From Moniliella sp. 'wahieum' (lineage: Eukaryota; Basidiomycota; Moniliellomycetes; Moniliellales; Moniliellaceae): DNA of 64,000 nt. The notes beneath the pieces were generated by a model. That model was not told the DNA's origin and did not search any database. It worked only from the letters and a program-made list of their open reading frames with translations. The translations under genes and the position numbers were made by a program. The stretch is taken from assembly GCA_003971905.1 (NCBI GenBank), contig RSEE01000043.1, forward strand, positions 434,001 to 498,000, given 5' to 3'. Every line of letters begins with the position of its first letter. The stretch's first letter is position 1. Positions 57,781 through 64,000 of this stretch are shown here, one piece after another.

Positions 57781-58848
57781 ATGCCGTTCCAGGTGGGAAA
57801 CTACACCGGCCTGTGCCAGGAGGTGGCGTTGCTGCCCTGTCCGCTGCTCAACTCGGACGCGGGCATTGTGCCGACATGCTATGCCCGCACCGTCCAGCTC
57901 GGCAGCACCCTCGTCTTCCAATGCGGTGCGTTGCTTTCCCCCCCCCCTCCCATGGGCAAGGAAGGAACGTGGCGGAACGCTGACCCCGGCTGCCCACCTG
58001 CCCTGCCTGCGCCGACAACCCCCTGTGTCATCCATATCTTTGCCTTCTTCATGGTGGCCATCATGCTCTACCACATTCGCTCCAAGTACACTGCGGTGGG
58101 ACGGCGTGAGATCAGCCTGTTCTTTTACCTCTACCTCATCGAGGAGATCCTCGGCATCTTTCTCGACTCGGCCGTCATCCCCACCTACTCGGGCGGATAC
58201 ATATGGATCGTATCCGTCCATGTCGGCCTGGTCTTGGCCCTGTCGTGGTGTCTGATGGTCAATGGCTTTGTCGGGTTTCAGTTCTGGGAAAGACGGACGC
58301 GACAGTCGCTTTGTCCATGTATGGCACCACGCTGGTGCTTTGGGTCGTTGGCTTTGTCGTCGCCGCCGCTACTTTTAAAGGGTGGGGGGGCAGTCTCAAC
58401 CCTCAGCACCATGTGGGGCTCTATGTCGTCCATCTCATTGTGCCCGTCATCTTTATTGCGATTTGGCTGGTTACCAGGTCTGGATTGTGCTGCGCACGCT
58501 CGATACCTTGTGGCCGCTGGGCGACTTGGCCTGTGCCACCATCTTCTTCGTCGGAGGCTTGGTACTGATGATGGGCGTCTCGACCGACGTGTGCTCTGGC
58601 ACAAAACATTACGTCGACGGCCTATTTTTTGGCACGCTGGCCATCCTCTTTGCCATCATGATGGTGTACAAGTTCTGGGACGACATTACCGGGAAGACCT
58701 CGAGTTCTCTGTCGGCACCAAGGTGGCCGCGTGGCAAGTCAAGGAACCCACTTATTACGGCTCTGAAGCCGACTCGTTCGCCTCCAAGCCTAACCTGCTT
58801 CCCCACCCCCAAGCGAAAACCAACAAGGCGGGCTACCAAGCATTTTAG
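57781..58848 (+). CDS. CHS7: CHS7, chitin synthase export chaperone
   Basis: ER membrane chaperone needed for export of chitin synthase Chs3. ATG 57781 gives MPFQVGNYTGLCQEVALLPC, followed by PTCYARTVQLGSTLVFQC. Seven hydrophobic segments follow in family order: IHIFAFFMVAIMLYHIRSKY with TAVGRREISLFFYLYLIEE, AVIPTYSGGYIWIVSVHVGL, WCLMVNGFVGFQFWE, MYGTTLVLWVVGFVVAAATF, GLYVVHLIVPVIFIAIWLVT, WPLGDLACATIFFVGGLVL and FFGTLAILFAIMMVYKFWDD; the tail is KEPTYYGSEAD..GYQAF. A GTGCGT donor after VFQC suggests an intron of roughly 100 nt before TTPCVIHIF, although the acceptor AG is not visible. Frameshifts near 58300, 58390 and 58700. Divergence from known CHS7 is low over the membrane core. Confidence 0.95.
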   Translation: MPFQVGNYTGLCQEVALLPCPLLNSDAGIVPTCYARTVQLGSTLVFQCGALLSPPPPMGKEGTWRNADPGCPPALPAPTTPCVIHIFAFFMVAIMLYHIRSKYTAVGRREISLFFYLYLIEEILGIFLDSAVIPTYSGGYIWIVSVHVGLVLALSWCLMVNGFVGFQFWERRTRQSLCPCMAPRWCFGSLALSSPPLLLKGGGAVSTLSTMWGSMSSISLCPSSLLRFGWLPGLDCAAHARYLVAAGRLGLCHHLLRRRLGTDDGRLDRRVLWHKTLRRRPIFWHAGHPLCHHDGVQVLGRHYREDLEFSVGTKVAAWQVKEPTYYGSEADSFASKPNLLPHPQAKTNKAGYQAF

Positions 58849-58882
58849 TTCTCTCTTGTCCCCCCTCCTCCCCCCCCCCGCC

Positions 58883-58914
58883 CTCTACCTCTACCTCTAC
58901 CTCTACCTCTACCT
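58883..58914. repeat. CTACCT hexamer microsatellite after CHS7
   Basis: Five tandem CTACCT units starting 35 bp after the CHS7 stop, in the likely 3' UTR. One base different from the CCACCT tract in the 5' leader. Confidence 0.85.
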
Positions 58915-59129
58915 CCTCCTCTCCCTGCGTATGACCCTGTACCCCGCTCATCCCCCCCCGTTGTTGGGGCACGTCTCTAGCATCATTGTACCCTGCCCTT
59001 GATCCCGTTCTTTGTACAGCATCCATTTCACCATGTAATTAAGGGCATGCAGAGAGCTAGGTTGCAGCAAGCGCGTTCCTGGGACCAAGTAGGGCGGTCG
59101 ACCGAGGCGAGAGACAGAGGCGGAAACAC

Positions 59130-62124
59130 TCAGCGACTTGGGTGCTCCGCTGTCACCACACGTTCCACCACCCGGGCCAATTCAGCACGGAGAGTTTGGA
59201 CTTGACGTTCCTGGCGCTCCAAGAGGAGGGCGAGGCGAGTTGCCTGATCGCGTGGCGAGTCGCTTGGTGACCAGGCAGCTGGTCCGGAGGAAAGAGGGCT
59301 TGGTGGAGCGCTTTGCCGCAACGCCTGGCCCAGCACGGCCTCATCTTGTCGTACCCGTTCCGCTGGCCACCCGTTCCCCGCCCGCCTCGGCCCGCCGAGC
59401 GCATGGCCCAGATATTCAGCCCCAGCAGAACCACCACCGTGGCGGTGAGGATGAGGGTGGTAAGCGACGCTTGGCGCACCTGATCCACCAGTGACGCACC
59501 CCTCCTGCCCCCCTCCCAGAACCGCGCACCCAAGCTGCTGCCCCCGCCCGTTCCCACCGGTTCCACACTACTTGCCACACTCGCGTGGCGCGAAGCGAGG
59601 GAGGCCTGATCCTCCTCCTCTTCCTCCTCCATCTCTTCCTCGCCCTCGTCGGCTTCTTGGTCCTTAAACTCATTCGCATGCGCATGCATGTACTCCTCAA
59701 TCGCCTTGTGCAGCGCCTTGTAGTACTCCTTTTGTCCCTCAATCGACGCCCGATCAATCACACCTGCGTCCGCGTCAGTTCACTAATCCTTGTTGGCGCT
59801 TTGGCTTTGGCGCCCTCTGTGACGGCGGAAAAAAGAGGGGAGGGTACGCACTGCGAATGAAGCTTCGTCCAGTCCACTCGACCGCACAGGTCACATGCAA
59901 TTTGGTCCGCCAGCCTCCGGCCCAGGTAAGGCAGGTGCGCGTCTTGACTGAAAACGAGCCGCCTGAGGGAACGTCGGGGGTGCGGGTGGTGGTGAGGGTG
60001 GTGGTGTACTGGGCTGGGTCGACGTGCAACGACGTTTCCGAGATGACACACTTGGCTTGCTTGGTCCAATCGACGCATTCAACGGTTTGATGTACACCAC
60101 GGAGCGGGTCATGCCTTGTTCCCCCTTTTCCCACTCGCCGATCTCGACATCCAACACTTTTTGGTTCTCCACCAAAAACGTCCGTACGAAATCCGTGGTG
60201 AAGAGAAGGTTGTGCAACGTCTCCACACTGGTGGGGAAGATGGCGTCCATGACCACATTGGGATAATGTTCTTTGCGCTTCCCATCTTCGCACTCGGTCG
60301 CCGGGTGCAGTCGTCGACGTGACCGTTTCGCCGCAGACCCATCCGCCTTCTGCGTCGCTTTCCTCCTCCTCCGAGGAGGAGGAGAGGAGGACAACGACAA
60401 CCCGTCCTCCGACAACGCATCGCCATCTTCGTCCGAGACCATGCCTTGTCTCCTCCGTTTCTCCCTACGCTCCATAAACTTACGCCGGAGCCGGGCGCGC
60501 TTGGACAGGCGCGCCTTGGACCGCGCTTCAGCCGTCGCCTCCGCACCACTTTCTTCGTCCGTGTCGCGCGCTCCCGCCAGCCCCGTGGCCAGCGACGGAT
60601 GCGACAGCTTCCAAATGTTCCGAATCACATCGTATGTCCCATCGCGCGAAAGAAAGGAGGCAAACGTATACTGCACGCTCGGTACATCAGCACGGGCAGG
60701 TGGGGTGGTGGGGGTTAGGAAGGCAGGCAAAGGCAGAGGAAAGCAGAGCGAAATCGGCAGCGAGGAGAGGAACCACAGAGCACATCACGTACCTTGGCAG
60801 TTAATGTGGCCACAGTGATCGCATTGGGAATCACAAGTGCCGTGTTGCGCTTCTCGATCGAGACAATGTCGGCAAAGGGCACAACCAGGTTGGTCACCCA
60901 GCCAAAAATGTTCGAGTTGAAGCAAAGTGGTTCTCCGAAACGTACAGACGCCCCTGGTGCAAAATGTCGCGGACCAAAGCACAGCCATAATCTACGATAC
61001 GACAATGAACGGGGTCAGTACTCAGTACTCAGAACTCAGATCTCACACTCGGGACTCAGACACTCAGGCACTCAAGCACTCAGTTGGGCATCCGCTGACT
61101 AGGCGCAAGCCGCCCAAGCAAGCCGCCCAAGCAAGCCGCCCAAACCCCTTCAATCAAATAATCGTCTTCGGGCGCATCGGCAAAGATGGCGTGAAACTCG
61201 GCGTTGCGCTTGGACGAGGCGACGGCAAAACCGGTGATTTGATGCTCCACCGCGGCCGGGTCGGTTGCCAAGCGCGCGTGCTGGCCCACGGACTCGCATC
61301 CGAATCACTCTCGTCCTCCACTGGCCATCGAAGTTAAACGGGTCGTGTCCAGTGCCGTGGAGAGCGCGTTGCGCAGCCCCTCACTGATCCATCTTCGTCC
61401 GCCTTGCCGTCCTTAGGGTCAGACAGGGCGACAACAGGAGCGACAGCAGGCTCGCTCCGCTCGCTCGACTCGGCACCGGAAGCAGACCCGGCAGAGGCAG
61501 AGGCGAGGGGGGAAGGCAGCTGCCGACGCAGCGGTCGTCACGGGGTTGTGGCCATTGGCCGAGGCGGGGGAAACCAAGGCCTGAGCAGGCTTGGCGGACT
61601 GGCACTGCGAATCAACGCGGGCTGGGTCGAGGTCGAGATGACTTGGCGCAGCGCAAGTGGGAGCGGCGACTGGGTCGGCAGCACCTCGGTGCCTGCGGCG
61701 CCGGGCGCCGCGATGGGCGATTGGATCCCGGGCAGGGATACGTGAATCGGGTAATGGCGGTGCCGCCACAGCAGGCGCAGCCGACGCGTCCCGCTCCACC
61801 TCGTCCAGACGCAAGCTGCCATGGCTCGGCGCATCGAGGGAATACAGCGGGGTCGCATCGGGCGCCAACGAAGACGGGATGGCATGTGATGGCGGCGGCG
61901 CTGGCGCCTCGTCGCCCGAACTGCCCGAATCGGACCCGGCAGAATCGCGGTCCAGGGCAGCGGCATCGTCGAGCGCACGGCGCATGCGCTCGTGCCGGTT
62001 GGGCAGCGTGCTGGCCGCCGGGCGGCGGAGGACTTGGAGGTGGAGGGCCGGGGCGCGCGGCGGAGGCTGTTGCTGTGGACAAGGAGCCGTTGGGGGTATC
62101 ATTATGCGGGCGGAAGAGGGACAT
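59130..62124 (-). CDS. LAM/Aster-type sterol transfer protein (GRAM-VASt-TM)
   Basis: Membrane-contact-site sterol transporter of the Lam/Ysp (GRAMD1) family, anchored in the ER. ATG 62124 gives MSLFRPHNDTPNGSLSTATA and a low-complexity N-terminus. GRAM domain: FHAIFADAPEDDYLIE, YGCALVRDILHQGRLYVSE (across frames), SNIFGWVTNLVVPFADIVSI, VQYTFASFLSRDGTYDVIRN. A basic Arg-rich linker follows, then the VASt/StARkin domain: MDAIFPTSVETLHNLLFTTD, FVRTFLVENQKVLDVEIGEW, MTRSVVYIKPLNASIGP, then an acidic stretch, one transmembrane segment (LTTLILTATVVVLLGLNIWA) and a C-terminal coiled coil (LLERQERQVQTLRAELARVV). Introns at 59764-59851, about 60678-60792 and one beginning near 61147 and ending at 60992 that contains two repeat arrays. 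A single VASt domain is seen. Confidence 0.92.
61015..61083. repeat. TCAG-phased array, period 7 then 8, inside LAM intron
   Basis: TCAG or close variants start at 61015, 61022, 61029, 61036, 61043, then 61056, 61064, 61072 and 61080. Spacing is exactly seven for five units, then eight. Confidence 0.85.
61106..61144. repeat. 13-bp tandem repeat inside LAM intron
   Basis: CAAGCCGCCCAAG three times in tandem (last unit ends in A). Next to the TCAG array and on the 5' side of the same intron. Confidence 0.9.
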
Positions 62125-63307
62125 GGGGATGGGGGGGGGGAGGGGGGCGGATGGTTGCGTCTGGGCCGTGGCGGCGTAGTGTGCGCATGGGTTCAGTTCG
62201 GCCGGTGCTGATGGAACCTACTGCCTCGTTCGCACCCAACCGCGCCTCGCCCGTCCGCATTAATGCAAACGTTCAATCTGTCGGGACTCAGCCTGCTCAG
62301 GCATCAGATGGATGACATCATCAGCCCAGGCAGCACATGCATGGCAATGTCACGTGCCACGTCACACTCCCCGGCACAATCACTGGGATTAAATATTAAC
62401 CATCGCCTGCTCCCCAACCGGCCCTTCCCTCCCCCGGCTGTCTCTCGTCCTCGGCCCAGGATATACCCTTGTGCTGTGCTAAGTATATATAGCAGACCTC
62501 TACATTCGCTCTTTTCTTCCGTCCGTGGAATCATATCGCATCAGTCTCTCTCGTCTTCAGTCTTTGATCCACGCCCCCTCCCCCCCGCGCCCTGCACGGC
62601 TCTCGCTCGAATTTGCGCGGCCACCGGCCCAACGTCATTCTTGGGGCGCGCCAGCACAGGCTCCACTCACCGAGACTGTCTAGCATTCCTATGCTATGGT
62701 ACGGCATGCAAATGCGCAAAAGAATAACCCCATCAGACTTGCCATACATGCTTCCTCCCGTGGGCATTAGGGGTGGGGGGCCAGATGAGTGTGGCCTCGA
62801 TCACATACCCATGACCAAGGGGGGAGTAGAAATGAACGGCACGTCGTCTCCGCCTCTCTTATTCATATGTGAGAGAGGTGTGCAGGATCGTCGTGCGTAC
62901 TAACTATATATAGCACCTGTTCTTTTCCTCGGCACGGTCATTGGCCAGTGTCAGCCCGAGTCAAGCCATTGCAGGCGGGACACCACCTGGCTACGACTTG
63001 GGCTGGAGATGAGGCAAGAGAAGTACCACCACCATACCTACAGCCCTCGTAACGAGTACCACTCTGATCGGTCAATCCGTTTTGGACAGCCGACGTATTG
63101 TCTGTGCGCTTGGAGCTATGTCTTCCACCGCCGAGCCTTTTGCCCCACACCTCTGACGCTGTAGCCTCGGATTTGCCCCAGCGGTGGCGCCAGGCGATGA
63201 ACATTCAATCCACCCCTGGCGCCACGTGCACAGAAGACCAACCCCCAAAGTGCTTTGCGCCCCACCACCTCCTCGGCCGGACTGCCCCCAGCACATTCGC
63301 CCGCACT
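62125..63307. promoter_or_regulatory. Divergent promoter of LAM and tubulin cofactor B, two TATATATAG boxes
   Basis: 1.2-kb head-to-head spacer. TATATATAG occurs at 62484-62492 and 62905-62913 on the plus strand; the first is followed by a pyrimidine-rich leader-like stretch (62500-62590). An unrecognised short transcript between the two boxes cannot be excluded. No clear coding sequence found. Confidence 0.4.
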
Positions 63308-64000
63308 ATGGCCCAGATCCTGTCGTCGGGAAGCGGTGGCGTCAAGGTGCACCTGCGTGCGCCCAGCGTCGGCATCGACATGGAACGCTACCTGTCTGCT
63401 GGCGTTCCCATCTTCCAACTGCAGGGCACGCTGGAGCAGATCACCGGCATCCCGCCCTCCGGGCAAACGTTGCTGCTGGAGCAGGCGTCCGGAGTGGTAG
63501 CCCTCGCGGACGAGAGTCGAACGCTGTACGACTACGGCGTGCAAACAGGTTCGGTGATCATCGTACGTTCCCTGTTCTCCCCCCCCCCCCTCCCAGCCTC
63601 ACCCCGCAGCCCGCAGCCCACTGACTCGCGCAGGTCCAAGGCGCCGCCCCCGCCTGGCTCCAAGCCGCTCGCACCGCCGACCTAGCCGACGACGAAGCGT
63701 TCCCAAGTACGAGATGAGCCGGAAGAGTACGAGAAGCGGAGCAACACGGTGCGTGCGCAGTTGGCGGCTGTGCGGGCGCACCAGGCTCAGCAGGCGCAGC
63801 AGGCTCCCACCTCCCCTGCTGCTGCTGCGCAGCCCGCGATCCACGTCGGGGAGCGGTGCGAGGTGGACCGGGCCACGGGGCCCGCACGCGGCACGGTGCG
63901 TTTCGTAGGCGAGGCTGAGATGCCTGCGCCGCGGCCGGGCGCACCGCGCGCCACGGGCATTTGGGTCGGGGTGCAGTACGACGAGCCGGTGGGCGCGAAC
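63308..64000 (+). CDS. ALF1: Tubulin-folding cofactor B (ALF1), truncated by window end
   Basis: Alpha-tubulin folding cofactor with a ubiquitin-like domain and a CAP-Gly domain. ATG 63308 starts MAQILSSGSGGVKVHLRAPS; the UBL is FQLQGTLEQITGIPPSGQTL, LLEQ, LADESRTLYDYGVQTGSVII. A 71-nt intron (63563-63633) ends in GCGCAG, then VQGAAPAWLQAARTADLADD, MSxEEYEKRSNTVRAQLAAV, a Gln/Ala-rich linker and the CAP-Gly domain (HVGERCEVDRATGPARGTVR, GIWVGVQYDEPVG) running off the window. A frame change at about 63720 (SPEEYEKR) is required. The usual CAP-Gly GKNDG signature lies beyond the edge. Confidence 0.93.

Noticed and set aside
1-64000. tRNA, rRNA, snRNA and CRISPR features
   Set aside because: Scanning by eye for B-box-like GGTTCRANTCC, U-snRNA and 5S motifs on both strands found none; no direct-repeat/spacer array of CRISPR type exists. 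A covariance-model scan would settle it.

Overview
This window is nuclear DNA from a filamentous or yeast-like fungus. The genes are compact and GC-rich, carry few introns (mostly 50-90 nt with GT..AG ends), and encode fungal hallmark proteins: a CHS7-type chitin synthase chaperone, an ATG16 without WD40 repeats, a Fpk1/NRC-2-type kinase, a GH5 exo-beta-1,3-glucanase and a Pho85-type CDK. The low intron density would fit a basidiomycete such as Ustilaginomycotina, but nothing seen here proves the taxon.

Layout, left to right. At 1-1861 (+) is the 3' part of an unidentified Ser/Pro-rich gene. CHL1/DDX11 helicase (2360-5631, -) and VAC14 (6540-10009, -) follow. A lower-GC island at about 10.2-11.9 kb holds a 53-codon zinc-ribbon-like ORF. 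A C2H2-like protein gene (about 11.9-15.3 kb, -) precedes a 5.6-kb gene-poor stretch that is rich in short tandem repeats. An AGC kinase (20910-23460, -) and a GYF-domain protein (24373-27630, +) share a divergent promoter. Next come a Pho85-like CDK, an unidentified ORF, a second C2H2 factor (32110-33191, +), SEC17/alpha-SNAP (+), an unidentified minus-strand gene, LAS1 (+) tail-to-tail with ATG16 (-), QCR2 (+) and a La-motif (LARP) protein (-). After a 3-kb spacer come a GH5 glucanase with an unusual C-terminal extension, FUN30/SMARCAD1, CDC8 thymidylate kinase (-), an S28 serine carboxypeptidase, CHS7 (+), a LAM-type GRAM/VASt sterol transporter (-) and the 5' part of tubulin cofactor B (+).

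The genes are mostly unrelated housekeeping functions: chromatin and DNA maintenance (CHL1, FUN30, CDC8), membrane traffic and lipids (VAC14, SEC17, LAM, the flippase-kinase family member), autophagy (ATG16), cell wall (GH5, CHS7), rRNA processing (LAS1), mRNA regulation (GYF, LARP) and respiration (QCR2). I see no operon-like system or defence island.

Two features cut across the whole window. First, nearly every conserved gene is broken by single-nucleotide frameshifts, usually a missing base in a G or C run. Because essential genes are affected throughout, this looks like residual assembly error rather than pseudogenisation. CDS coordinates therefore mark conserved extents, not clean reading frames. 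Second, the non-coding DNA contains many small tandem arrays with a period of exactly seven bases. The unit sequence differs from place to place, and many arrays lie 70-360 bp upstream of gene starts. This is the most unusual pattern I found.
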